NCBI GenBank assembly: GCA_016712415.1
Contig: JADJRC010000018.1
Coordinates: 1 to 64,000, forward strand
Direction of reading: 5' to 3'
Length of the DNA stretch: 64,000 nucleotides
Source: Lewinellaceae bacterium
GTDB lineage: Bacteria; Bacteroidota; Bacteroidia; Chitinophagales; Saprospiraceae
The notes beneath the pieces are model-generated. The model worked only from the letters and a program-made list of their open reading frames with translations, did not search any database and was not told the DNA's origin. Below are positions 15,276 through 24,548 of this stretch, piece after piece; position 1 is the first letter of the stretch; each line of letters opens with the position of its first letter. Made by a program: the position numbers and the translations under genes.

Positions 15276-17857
15276 ATGAACGTTGACACGCCTACAGCAC
15301 TGCTGTACCATACCTATAATAGTTTATTCCTCAGTTTGCCTTTTCGCGAGATCGAAGACACAGGCACCCGGCTTGCGCTGTTCAACCGGCATTGCCGGGA
15401 AGGATTTCAGGCAGGGAAAACGCCCGTTCAGATCATTGAAAGTTTCTGGGGCGGCAGGTCGGAAAAGACAGGCCCTGCCATCAGCCCGGATCAGTTGCTG
15501 TACTTTATCCAGTACGCCGAACGCCAGGTCGTATTGTTCGATTCGGTGGAAGATGCCTTGTTTCGACAGTCGCACGACCTGGATGGCCCGGGTTCGGTAA
15601 AGCATATGCTGACCCGCCTTGGTACGCCGGCGCAAAGGGAGAAACTGCTGGACAAAATCCGCGAATTCAGCCTTCACCTGGTACTGACCGCACACCCCAC
15701 CCAGTTTTACCCCGGAAAGGTGCTCGGTATCATCAACGACCTTGGCAATGAGATCCGCGACCATAACCTGGAAAACATACGGCTGCTGTTGCTTCAACTG
15801 GGCAAGACCTCCTTTCTGAACCGGGAGAAACCCACGCCATACGACGAAGCGATCAGCCTGGGCTGGTTCCTGGAAAACGTCCTGTTCAATACCCTGCCCG
15901 ATATTTTGTTCCGGCTGTTGCGCGCCCTGGAACAGGACGTGGCCACATTCGGGAATCCCCATTTGCTGGCGCTTGGTTTTGGCCGGGCGGCGATCGCGAC
16001 GGCAACCCTTCCGTAAATGCAGATACCACCAATCGCGTTGCCGGTCGCCTGCGGGAGGGTGCGCTCCGGTGTTATTATCGCGAAATAAGGCAGGTGCGAC
16101 GGCGCCTGACGTTCAAGAATGTCGAAGATTGGCTGTCGGTAGCGGAAACCAGGATTTATAACACCCTCTACCGCCCGGAATTACCGGATTGCTACCATTC
16201 CTGCACAGAACTGATTGACGATCTGATCGAGGCGCGGAAGGCGCTTGATGCAGACCGCGACAGCAAAAACCTGGTTGAATTCAGGGCCTTGCTCGATCGT
16301 TTTATCCTGAAAGTCAGGGTGTTCGGCTTTTATTTTGCCAGTCTCGACATCCGGCAGGACAGCCGCAAACACGGCGAAGTGTGGCGGGCCATTCTTGATC
16401 TGTGGCGCGAAAAATACCCCTCCTTCGATGTGCGGGCCATGGAGCAGGCAGACGAACCCGCCAGGATCGATATGCTGCTGAATGCCACATTCCGGCTCGA
16501 AGAAAATGACTTTGCCGATCCATTTGTCAAAGAAACCCTGCGCTCCTTCCGGGCCATCGAATCAATCCAGCAAAAGAACGGCGAACGCGGCTGCCACCGG
16601 TATATCATCAGCAATTGCCGGAATGCCCTCAACGTTGCAGAAGTGCTGGCGCTTGCACAACTTACCATTGGCGACCCCGAAACGGCTGCGGTCAACCTGG
16701 ATATCGTGCCCCTGTTCGAGACCATTGAAGACCTCGCCGCCTGTGGTGCAGTGATGCAGTCGCTGTACACCCAGGGGCGTTATGCCGGCCACCTGGCCGG
16801 CCGAGGCAACCTGCAATATGTCATGCTGGGCTTTTCCGACGGCACCAAAGATGGCGGTTACCTGCGCGCCAACTGGAGTATTTACCGCGCCAAAGAAGAA
16901 CTCACCCGTATAAGTCGCCAGAACGGCGTGACCATCGTGTTTTTTGACGGTCGCGGCGGACCTCCGGGGCGTGGCGGCGGCAACAATGCCAGTTATTACG
17001 CCTCCCACGGGCGCGAGATCGAGAATAAAGCCATCCAGGTAACCATTCAGGGACAAACGATCAGCAGTTCGTACGGAACACATGCCTCTGCCACCTATAA
17101 TGTGGAGCGTTTGCTGACGGCAGGCCTGGAGAATCACCTGTTTCCGGACCATGTCCTGGAGATGACTGCCAAGGACAGGCAGTTGATGGATGAACTGGCC
17201 GACCAGGCGTATGAAGCATACCTGAAATTGAAAAATCACCCCGACTTCGTTCCCTACCTGGAAAAAATGACGCCGCTGAAATGGTATGGGGATACAAATA
17301 TTGCCAGCCGCCCGACCAAACGCGGCAGCGACTCGGAATTGCGGTTTGAAGACCTGCGGGCCATTCCTTTTGTCGGCGCATGGGCGCAAATGAAACAAAA
17401 CGTGCCGGGTTATTACGGTCTGGGCAGCGCCTTGCCTGCGTACAAAGGCGCCCGGAAGCGCACCATAAAGGGGCTGTACGACCGCTCCCTGTTTTTCCGG
17501 ACGCTCCTGGAAAACTCGATGCAGTCACTTTCCAAATCAAACTTCGACCTGACCAGGTACCACCGGAAGCACCCGCGCTTTGCGGCCTTCTGGAAAATGC
17601 TGTACCAGGAATACGAATTGACGGAACGCATGCTGAAAGACGTTTCCGGGCAGAAAAACCTGCTTTCGGACAATCCTACGTCGAAAGTGAGTATTGCGCT
17701 CAGGGAAGAAATAGTATGGCCGCTCATTGCCATCCAGCAGTACGCGCTTCAGAAGATGCAGGAGGGTGGATGTTCACCGGAAGCCATGGAACTGTATCGC
17801 AAGTTGGTACTCCGGGCCATGTTCGGCATCATCAACGCGGCGCGCAATGCGGCGTAA
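15276..17857 (+). CDS. ppc: Phosphoenolpyruvate carboxylase, split by a one-base deletion
   Basis: The N-terminal part has the catalytic-His motif VLTAHPTQFYPGKV. The next conserved motif GFWPGGDRDGNP is interrupted: the T-run at 15977-15980 is one base short. After one added T the frame runs without a break to 17857. The second part has FYFASLDIRQDSRKHGE, the Gly-rich FFDGRGGPPGRGGGN loop and a C-terminal RAMFGIINAARNAA. Repaired length is about 860 residues, normal for bacterial PEPC. The enzyme makes oxaloacetate from PEP and bicarbonate and refills the TCA cycle. The start is ATG 15276. Because the rest is perfectly conserved, an assembly error is more likely than a real pseudogene. Confidence 0.9.
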
Positions 17858-17866
17858 TGCCAAAAA

Positions 17867-17901
17867 AATAAGCCGTTTGTCTGCCTGACAAACGGCTTAT
17901 T
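17867..17901. terminator. Perfect 15-bp hairpin between ppc and the STAS gene
   Basis: AATAAGCCGTTTGTC and its exact complement are separated by five bases. An A-run precedes and TATT follows, so it can stop transcripts of both convergent genes. Confidence 0.85.
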
Positions 17902-17928
17902 CACCTGGTAAAACAAGCAAACGAAGTA

Positions 17929-18303
17929 TTATTCCCCGCCCTGTAACTCCCGTTCCAGTTCTTCCATTTTGACGTAGTCGATCGCCTCGCTGAGGGTCGG
18001 TAATATGGTCAGAATGGTGTCCAGTCTGGAAATTTCCATCAACTTGGTAACCATAGGGTGCAATTGACCTGCAAGAATAAAGGAACCGCCGTCTTTCCAC
18101 AAACGGTGTCCTGTCAAAATGGCGCTCAGTCCGCTTGAATCCACAAATTTGACATTGGAAAGGTCAAGGATCATATTGCGCACCCCTTCCTGATTAAAGA
18201 AAATCAGGTCGCTTTTGAAACCCGGCGCAATCGTGGAGTTCAGGTTTTCTTCGTCGAGGGAGAGTACCGCGTACTGATCTTGTTTATCAATCCTGTATTT
18301 CAT
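17929..18303 (-). CDS. STAS-domain anti-sigma factor antagonist (124 aa)
   Basis: This single STAS domain resembles SpoIIAA/RsbV: YRIDKQDQYAVLSLDEENLN, MILDLSNVKFVDSSGLSAIL and LMEISRLDTILTILPTLSEA. The serine pair of the VDSSGLSA motif is the site phosphorylated by anti-sigma kinases. Bacteroidota lack sigma-B, so the partner is probably another HPK-like kinase or phosphatase. It stands alone between terminators; no kinase gene is nearby. Confidence 0.88.
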   Translation of the reverse strand: MKYRIDKQDQYAVLSLDEENLNSTIAPGFKSDLIFFNQEGVRNMILDLSNVKFVDSSGLSAILTGHRLWKDGGSFILAGQLHPMVTKLMEISRLDTILTILPTLSEAIDYVKMEELERELQGGE

Positions 18304-18625
18304 AAAAACCTGATTTTCAGAAAAATAATTGGTAACTTTGATGATTAAAAATCTTTTTTCGGGACAAATGTAACCAATGCCGGACTCTTTTCTCCAAAAT
18401 TTTATGCGGCTTTTTGCCGGGATGCTGTACCTGACATTGCGGCAGGCCTGTTTTTAATGGCACCATTTTCCCTGATGATTGATACTGACAGCAATTTTTC
18501 CGGCGAACATTGTGTTTACACCCTGCATGAACCCGAACGGCGAAAAAATTGTTAAAGATGCACCGTACGGGTTGAATAATACCCGCTAAATAGTCTAAAC
18601 TTGTCCCGGAAAAAAGGCACAACTA
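18304..18625. other. Intergenic stretch, nothing definite
   Basis: This holds the divergent upstream regions of the STAS gene and clpC. I see no gene, repeat or heat-shock operator. A TAAACTTG at 18595-18602 is close to the -7 consensus and could serve clpC. Confidence 0.4.
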
Positions 18626-21208
18626 ATGAACAATAAATTTTCGCCCGTTGTCAAACAAATCATCAACCAAAGCGGCCAGGAAGCACGGCGCCTGGGCCAC
18701 GATTATATTGGCACGGAACACCTGCTGCTCGGCATTATTGCCGAGCGCGACAGTTTGCCGGTTAGGGTTCTTGATGCTCTCCTGGTAGACGTTCACGATT
18801 TGAAAAAACGCCTTGAACATTCTATACCCCGCTACAGCGCCTATCCGCCTGCGGAAAATCTCTTTGTCGGCGAATTTCAGGTGACCACACAGGTTCAGCG
18901 CGTATTAAAGGTGACGTTCCTCGAAGCCAAGCTGATGAAGAACGAGGAGATATTCCCCGAACACCTCATGTTGTCCCTGCTGAAACACCCGGACGCTTTG
19001 GCAACCAAACTCCTAAACGAATACGACGTGGACTACGAAACTTTTAAAAAAGAACTCGAATACGTGCGCTCCGAACAGGATTTGACGCCGCCGAATCTTT
19101 TTGCCCAGGCCTCCAATGAGGGCTCCGGCGAATACGATGAGGACGATGAGCGCAACTACCGCTCCAGCCAGCAAAAGGGCCAGCCCAAAAGCCGGACGCC
19201 TGTGCTGGACAACTTCGGACGCGATATCACCAAACTTGCTGAAGAAGGCAAACTCGATCCGATCATCGGCCGCGAGCGCGAGATCGAACGTGTCAGCCAG
19301 ATTCTCAGCCGCAGGAAAAAGAACAACCCGATCCTGATCGGTGAGCCCGGTGTGGGCAAAACCGCTATTGTGGAAGGTCTCGCCTTGCGCATCATGCAAA
19401 AAAAGGTAAGCCGTACGCTGTTCAACAAACGGATCGTGATGCTCGACCTGGCTGCCCTGGTAGCCGGCACCAAGTACCGCGGACAGTTTGAAGAGCGTAT
19501 CAAGGCGATCATGAACGAACTGGAGAAAAGCCGCGACGTCATCCTGTTTATCGACGAGATACATACGATTGTCGGCGCAGGCGGCGCTACCGGATCACTG
19601 GACGCATCCAATATTTTCAAGCCCGCGCTTGCACGTGGCGAACTCCAGTGCATCGGCGCTTCCACCCTCGACGAATACCGCCAGTATATTGAAAAAGACG
19701 GCGCACTCGACCGCCGCTTCCAGAAAGTAATGGTCGACCCGCCGAGCCAGGAAGATACCATTCATATCCTCCAGAATATTCAGCCGAAATACGAAGAGTT
19801 CCACAACGTGACCTACTCTCCGGAAGCGGTTAAGGCCTGTGTCAGGCTGAGCGACCGGTATATCACCGACCGTTTTTTGCCGGACAAAGCCATCGACGTA
19901 CTCGACGAAGTAGGCGCCCGCGTGCACCTCAAGAATATTGTCGTGCCCAAGAACATTGAAGAACTGGAGAAAAAGATAGAAGACCTCAAAGAGGATAAAA
20001 ACCGCGCCGTCAAAGACCAGCAATACGAAGAAGCGGCCAACCTGCGCGACCAGGAAAGCAAATTAATGCGCCAGCTCGAATTTGCTAAAATGGAGTGGGA
20101 AGACGAGACAAAAACGCGCCGGTATCCCGTTGAGGAAGATGATATTGCAGAAGTTGTGGCCATGATGACCGGTATTCCGGTGCGCAAAGTCGGCCAGAGC
20201 GAAAGCAAGAAACTGGTCCACATGGCCGACGACCTCAAGAAAATGGTCATCGGTCAGGACGAATCGGTCATCAAAATATCCAAAGCCATCCAGCGCAACA
20301 GGGTAGGCCTGAAAGATCCGAAAAAGCCGGTGGGTTCCTTTATCTTCCTCGGCCCGACCGGTGTAGGTAAAACCGAACTTGCCCGGGCGTTGGCGCGCTA
20401 TCTCTTCGACTCCGAAGATGCACTGGTGCGGATTGACATGTCCGAATACATGGAAAAGTTTTCCGTGAGCCGCCTGATCGGCGCGCCTCCCGGTTATGTA
20501 GGCTATGAGGAAGGGGGGCAACTGACCGAAAAAGTGCGCCGCAAGCCGTACTCTGTGGTGTTGCTCGACGAGATTGAAAAAGCACACCCCGATGTGTACA
20601 ATATCCTGTTGCAGGTGCTCGACGACGGTCAACTTACCGACGGCCTGGGCCGCAAGGTGGACTTCAAGAACACCCTCATCATCATGACCTCCAATATCGG
20701 TGTGCGGCAGTTGAAAGACTTCGGTCAGGGCGTGGGTTTTGCCACCAAGGCTCGCCAGGACGCTGCCGAAGAGAACAGTAAAACGGTGATTCAGAACGCC
20801 CTGAAGCGCACTTTCTCGCCGGAATTCCTGAACAGGGTCGACGATGTGATGGTCTTCAACGCGCTTGGTCGCGACGAGATATTCAAAATTATCGACAACG
20901 TGCTGGAGGGGCTGATGAAGCGCCTGAGCAACATGAAATTTACACTGACGCTTGGCGAGGATGCCAAGGAATTCGTTGCCGAGAAAGGCTACGACCCGCA
21001 GTTTGGCGCCCGGCCCCTGCACCGCGCCCTCCAGAAATATGTGGAAGATCCGCTTGCAGAGTTTATCCTCAGCGAAAACCCGGGAGAGGGCTCCGCGCTG
21101 GTCGCCACGCTCAATGAAGCCAAAGACAGCCTGGTGATCACCTTCGAAGGCACGAACAAGAAAAAGAAGGGAAAGACGGTAGAGTCTGATGAACCGCCTG
21201 CCGCCTGA
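18626..21208 (+). CDS. clpC: ATP-dependent Clp protease ATP-binding subunit ClpC (860 aa)
   Basis: The order of domains is that of ClpC. A double Clp N domain (about 1-150) contains GTEHLLLGIIAE. The first AAA+ module has GEPGVGKT near residue 239 and FIDEIHT near 310. A UVR-type middle segment follows near 450-480 (DQQYEEAANLRDQESKL). The second AAA+ module has GPTGVGKT near 575 and LLDEIEKAH near 648, then the D2-small domain. It unfolds substrates for ClpP in the cytoplasm. The arginyltransferase-like gene 3 kb upstream could feed substrates to it, but they are not in one operon. The C-terminal extension is short and charged (NKKKKGKTVESDE). Confidence 0.95.
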   Translation: MNNKFSPVVKQIINQSGQEARRLGHDYIGTEHLLLGIIAERDSLPVRVLDALLVDVHDLKKRLEHSIPRYSAYPPAENLFVGEFQVTTQVQRVLKVTFLEAKLMKNEEIFPEHLMLSLLKHPDALATKLLNEYDVDYETFKKELEYVRSEQDLTPPNLFAQASNEGSGEYDEDDERNYRSSQQKGQPKSRTPVLDNFGRDITKLAEEGKLDPIIGREREIERVSQILSRRKKNNPILIGEPGVGKTAIVEGLALRIMQKKVSRTLFNKRIVMLDLAALVAGTKYRGQFEERIKAIMNELEKSRDVILFIDEIHTIVGAGGATGSLDASNIFKPALARGELQCIGASTLDEYRQYIEKDGALDRRFQKVMVDPPSQEDTIHILQNIQPKYEEFHNVTYSPEAVKACVRLSDRYITDRFLPDKAIDVLDEVGARVHLKNIVVPKNIEELEKKIEDLKEDKNRAVKDQQYEEAANLRDQESKLMRQLEFAKMEWEDETKTRRYPVEEDDIAEVVAMMTGIPVRKVGQSESKKLVHMADDLKKMVIGQDESVIKISKAIQRNRVGLKDPKKPVGSFIFLGPTGVGKTELARALARYLFDSEDALVRIDMSEYMEKFSVSRLIGAPPGYVGYEEGGQLTEKVRRKPYSVVLLDEIEKAHPDVYNILLQVLDDGQLTDGLGRKVDFKNTLIIMTSNIGVRQLKDFGQGVGFATKARQDAAEENSKTVIQNALKRTFSPEFLNRVDDVMVFNALGRDEIFKIIDNVLEGLMKRLSNMKFTLTLGEDAKEFVAEKGYDPQFGARPLHRALQKYVEDPLAEFILSENPGEGSALVATLNEAKDSLVITFEGTNKKKKGKTVESDEPPAA

Positions 21209-21230
21209 TTTTTCTGAAATATTATACAAC

Positions 21231-21266
21231 AGCCTCCGATGCTTTCGCGCCGGGGGCTTTTTTTTT
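21231..21266 (+). terminator. Rho-independent terminator after clpC
   Basis: AGCCTCCG pairs with CGGGGGCT (one G-T pair) and is followed by nine T residues. Confidence 0.9.
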
Positions 21267-21348
21267 GTTTGCGTTAATTTTTTTCTTTCCCGGCTGTAAC
21301 ATAAGCTTTGCCCCGGCGTCTTCTTTCCAAATAAACGCCGATACCGGG

Positions 21349-21873
21349 ATGAATTGGACAATTTTCCAGGAACAAGTATTTCCGATCCGAGATAAACTTT
21401 ATCGTTTTGCCCTGCGCATTACGGGCAATACGCATGAAGCTGAAGATGTGGTGCAGGAGGTGCTGGAAAAAATCTGGAGAACGCCCGAAGCACAATCAGA
21501 ACAGGTACTGAACTGGGAGGCCTGGTGTATGACGCTCACGCGCAACCGCTCGCTCGACAAAGCGCGCGCACAAACGCAGCGCCGTACCACAACACTCGAC
21601 GGCCTCGGCGAACGCCCCGGCGTATCGGCGAATCCGGCCCAGGCAGTCGAAACCCGCGACCTGGCTGAAATCGTGAGGCGTATGATACAGGAACTTCCGG
21701 AAAAACAGCGGCTGGTCATGCACCTGCGCGATATTGAAGAGTTGAGTTACGAGGAGATCACAGAAGTGCTCAATATCAGCCTTGAACAGGTGAAAGTCAA
21801 CCTGCACCGCGCCCGGAAAGCAATAAGAGAACAATTGAATGCAACCGTCAACCATCTAACCGAAATATCTTGA
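21349..21873 (+). CDS. ECF-type RNA polymerase sigma factor (174 aa)
   Basis: Region 2 is visible as YRFALRITGNTHEAEDVVQE and NWEAWCMTLTRNRSLDKAR; region 4 as PEKQRLVMHLRDIEELSYEE and LNISLEQVKVNLHRARKAI. I use ATG 21349 because the upstream extension overlaps the clpC terminator. It is one base from the putative anti-sigma gene and is followed by two DUF4252 genes. This order is well known in Bacteroidota and suggests an envelope-related regulon controlled by the membrane anti-sigma factor. Confidence 0.93.
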   Translation: MNWTIFQEQVFPIRDKLYRFALRITGNTHEAEDVVQEVLEKIWRTPEAQSEQVLNWEAWCMTLTRNRSLDKARAQTQRRTTTLDGLGERPGVSANPAQAVETRDLAEIVRRMIQELPEKQRLVMHLRDIEELSYEEITEVLNISLEQVKVNLHRARKAIREQLNATVNHLTEIS

Positions 21874-21874
21874 T

Positions 21875-22495
21875 ATGAACAAGGTCAGTGATATACAGGC
21901 GCTCTTGGACCGCTACTGGGAAGGAGAGACGAGTGTCGAAGAAGAACGACTGCTCAAATCCTACTTCAATTCCGGCAATGTCGACGAAGAGCTGCTTCGG
22001 ATTGCACCGCTCTTTCAGGCGCTGCAGCGGGAACAATCTGTACAAATGGCTGCTACATCGAAAGTGGTGGAGATCCGAACGCATAGGTTTTTGTGGCACG
22101 GATGGGCTGCCGCGGCTTCGGTCGCATTAATGGTTACTGCCGGTCTTTGGTGGTGGAACCAATCCCAATTCCCTGTTGTAGAGCAGGTTGTACAAACCAA
22201 CACGCCACCGCAGGAAGTCGAAACAGTCCTGCCAGATGTTGCGGAACCGCCACAGGAGGCGCCGGATGAAGTCGTAATAGCGCAAGAAAAACCCCCGCAC
22301 AAAAAAGGCAAACCGGCGATTCACTCAAAACCGGTTGTTGACCCCGAAGCGGAAAAAGCGATGGAGGAGATCAAGGCGGCACTGGCGCTGGTGTCTTCCA
22401 AAATCAAAAAAGGCAGACATGAAGCGGCCAAAGGGGCACTCTATCTCGAAGAGGTCGATAAAATATTCAAGATCAAACCAGATACGGAAGGCTAG
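21875..22495 (+). CDS. Putative membrane anti-sigma factor (206 aa)
   Basis: The N-terminal cytoplasmic part (LLDRYWEGETSVEEERLLKS) resembles the zinc-finger-less anti-sigma heads of Bacteroidota. One membrane helix follows near residues 75-90 (WAAAASVALMVTAGLWWW). A Pro/Glu/Lys-rich periplasmic stretch and a helical end follow (MEEIKAALALVSSKIKKG). It starts one base after the ECF sigma stop, so the two are surely co-translated. The assignment as anti-sigma rests on this position and topology. Confidence 0.75.
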   Translation: MNKVSDIQALLDRYWEGETSVEEERLLKSYFNSGNVDEELLRIAPLFQALQREQSVQMAATSKVVEIRTHRFLWHGWAAAASVALMVTAGLWWWNQSQFPVVEQVVQTNTPPQEVETVLPDVAEPPQEAPDEVVIAQEKPPHKKGKPAIHSKPVVDPEAEKAMEEIKAALALVSSKIKKGRHEAAKGALYLEEVDKIFKIKPDTEG

Positions 22496-22548
22496 ACTTT
22501 ACCCTCCTCTCAACACTTAACAACTCACCAATTCAATCAGTAAACGCT

Positions 22549-23082
22549 ATGAAAAAGTCTCTTTTCCTGTTGCCGCTTTATTTTCTGGCGGTAATGCCCT
22601 TGCAGGCACAAAACGATGCCATTACCCGGTTTTTTGAAAAATACATGGACGACGAACGCTTTACCGTCGTATTTGTAGCCCCTAAAATGTTTCAACTGGT
22701 ATCAAAGATCGAAACCGACGACGAAGACTGGAACAAGGTCAGGGATATTGTCAAGGACCTTGGCGGGTTGCGTGTGCTCACCGCCGACAGCATTGCCGAC
22801 GGACTGTCTTTTTACAAAGACGCCCTGAGCCGGGTTCCGCAAAACGAATATTCCGAGTTGCTGACCGTTCGCGACGGTAAAGAGAATGTCCGAATCTGGA
22901 CCAAAGACAGCGGCAACATCATCGAAGAATTGCTCCTGCTGGTAGGCTCGCCCGATGAATTTACCATGCTCAGCTTTACAGGCAAGATCGATCTCGACAA
23001 AATTTCCGGTTTGTCCAAATCGCTCGATGTAAAAGGCATCGAACAACTGGACAAACTCAAGTCAAACAAAAGCAAAGACTGA
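22549..23082 (+). CDS. DUF4252 exported protein (177 aa)
   Basis: A signal peptide (LPLYFLAVMPLQAQ) precedes a DUF4252 domain with FTVVFVAPKMFQLVSKIE and IWTKDSGNIIEELLLLVGS. The function of the family is unknown. It is the third gene of the ECF sigma operon and has a paralogue directly downstream. Confidence 0.85.
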   Translation: MKKSLFLLPLYFLAVMPLQAQNDAITRFFEKYMDDERFTVVFVAPKMFQLVSKIETDDEDWNKVRDIVKDLGGLRVLTADSIADGLSFYKDALSRVPQNEYSELLTVRDGKENVRIWTKDSGNIIEELLLLVGSPDEFTMLSFTGKIDLDKISGLSKSLDVKGIEQLDKLKSNKSKD

Positions 23083-23089
23083 CCGGCCT

Positions 23090-23617
23090 ATGAAAACTTG
23101 TCTCTTGGGGCTGTTCCTGACTTGCGCAATTGCCGCAGGAGCCCAGGATTACGGCCTGTACTGGAAATATAAGGACTACGACGGCGGCATAGCGCTGACA
23201 GTCCCGTCGCTGGCCATCGATATGGGCTCCTGGTTTGTCGACAATAAAACGGACCGGGTGCTGCTCAGAAAGATCAACAAGGTTCGCGTGATGTACTTTG
23301 AAAACGGCGAAAACCCGGTAACCGAACGCGATCTCCGGCGATTTGACCGCAAAGCCAAAAGAAGGCATCTGGAAGACCTCCTGTTCGTCCGGGAGGGCAA
23401 GATGCGGGTAAGAATACTCGGCAAGGAGCGCAACAACGTCATCCGGAAAATAGTGGTGCTGGTGAGTTCGCCGGATGAATTTGCCCTCGTAAGCATCAAG
23501 GGCAAATTCCGGTGGGACGACATATCCAAAGTACTGGACAAATACGGTAAAAAATCCGGAAAAGATGGCAAGTCGATCGTCCCGCCTGCGGTAAAAGTGC
23601 CTGTAAAGCGCGTATAA
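23090..23617 (+). CDS. DUF4252-like exported protein, divergent paralogue (175 aa)
   Basis: A signal peptide (LGLFLTCAIAAGAQ) is followed by a domain that keeps the DUF4252 end pattern (NNVIRKIVVLVSSPDEFALV) but is very basic in the middle (RDLRRFDRKAKRRHLED). It begins seven bases after the previous gene and is the last of the operon, with a strong terminator behind it. Confidence 0.8.
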   Translation: MKTCLLGLFLTCAIAAGAQDYGLYWKYKDYDGGIALTVPSLAIDMGSWFVDNKTDRVLLRKINKVRVMYFENGENPVTERDLRRFDRKAKRRHLEDLLFVREGKMRVRILGKERNNVIRKIVVLVSSPDEFALVSIKGKFRWDDISKVLDKYGKKSGKDGKSIVPPAVKVPVKRV

Positions 23618-23636
23618 TCAGATAGTTCAAATAAAG

Positions 23637-23668
23637 AACGGCTCTGTCGAACCATCGACAGAGCCGTT
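23637..23668. terminator. Hairpin between the DUF4252 operon and the TraR/DksA gene
   Basis: A 14-bp stem (AACGGCTCTGTCGA with its exact complement) has a four-base loop. It lies between convergent genes and can act in both directions. Confidence 0.88.
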
Positions 23669-23691
23669 TACATTTTAAGCCCCGAGGCCTT

Positions 23692-24282
23692 CTATTCGTC
23701 GTCGTCGTCGAACTTCCGGTTGGTAAAACCGGGGTCCTCCATACTCTCGTTGTCGACTTCCCAGTCATCGCCGCTGTTGTGCGAAGAGCGTTTGGAGCCA
23801 GGGAGCCGAACCTTGTCGCCAATCGGTTTCCCGGTGGGGCGGTCGTCTTCATCAGGACTGCCAAACGGATCGATACCTGCGTTGTCGGAAGGTATTTCCC
23901 TGCCGGAGTTCGCGATATTTTTTCCGTCCACGCTTTTGGTGGCGTGGGGAACAAGACGCAGGCGATTCTTGTCAATCAGGTTGCCCGTTATGATACAGAT
24001 GCCGTAAGTTTTGTTGTTGATCCGCAACAACGCATTTCTCAGATCCTGGACGTGGCGCTGTTGGCGGGTCAGCATACGCTGGAGCATCTCCAGGTCCGTA
24101 TGTGCCGTAGAATCGTCGTACCAATCGCCGCCCTGCTGATTAAATCCATTTTCATTCAGGTCATCGATCTGTTGTTGCGTCCTGCCCAGTTCCTCCTGCG
24201 CTTGATTCAGTTTCTCGTCGATGATCGCCTTGAATTCCTGGAGATCTTCATCACTATACCGTACTTTCGGTTCGTTAGACAT
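23692..24282 (-). CDS. TraR/DksA-family protein without zinc-finger cysteines (196 aa)
   Basis: A coiled-coil stretch (EFKAIIDEKLNQAQEELGRT and DLRNALLRINNKTYGICIIT) leads to the DksA-like motif LIDKNRLRLVPHATKSVDGK. The four Cys of the zinc finger are replaced except the one in YGICIIT. This form is normal in Bacteroidota. A long acidic tail (GSPDEDDRP, ending FDDDDE) follows. I use ATG 24282 because the residues before it are not family-like. DksA-type proteins enter the RNA polymerase secondary channel; whether this one responds to ppGpp is not known. Confidence 0.85.
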   Translation of the reverse strand: MSNEPKVRYSDEDLQEFKAIIDEKLNQAQEELGRTQQQIDDLNENGFNQQGGDWYDDSTAHTDLEMLQRMLTRQQRHVQDLRNALLRINNKTYGICIITGNLIDKNRLRLVPHATKSVDGKNIANSGREIPSDNAGIDPFGSPDEDDRPTGKPIGDKVRLPGSKRSSHNSGDDWEVDNESMEDPGFTNRKFDDDDE

Positions 24283-24517
24283 AGTCGAGGTCAGTTTTTG
24301 TGAACTAAAGTCAATAACTATTGAGGCGGGGAGATATTCGGGGGGCAAAATTAGGTCAAAAAAAACTTTGGCAATCAAGTGAATTCAAAAATTTAATGTT
24401 CCCTTCAACTTATTTTTTCAAACTATACTATTATTTTCAGGTGTTTTAACCCTGATAATCAAACTTTTATTGACAATGTCATCTAAACGGCAGAACCTAA
24501 AAACGGGAAAAAAGCGC

Positions 24518-24525
24518 TACTTTTG
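24518..24525 (+). promoter_or_regulatory. Bacteroidota -7 box (TACTTTTG) for the second E1 gene
   Basis: TACTTTTG fits TAnnTTTG exactly, 23 bases before the ATG at 24549. A -33 element at the normal spacing is not evident. Confidence 0.55.
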
Positions 24526-24548
24526 CACCCGAATTTCCCTAACTGAAT

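Noticed and set aside
20063..21361. 432-residue minus-strand ORF opposite clpC
   Set aside because: It is a shadow of clpC with no family resemblance.
24461..24480. TTGACAAT as a -33 element of the second E1 promoter
   Set aside because: It is 45 bases before the -7 box, too far for a Bacteroidota promoter.
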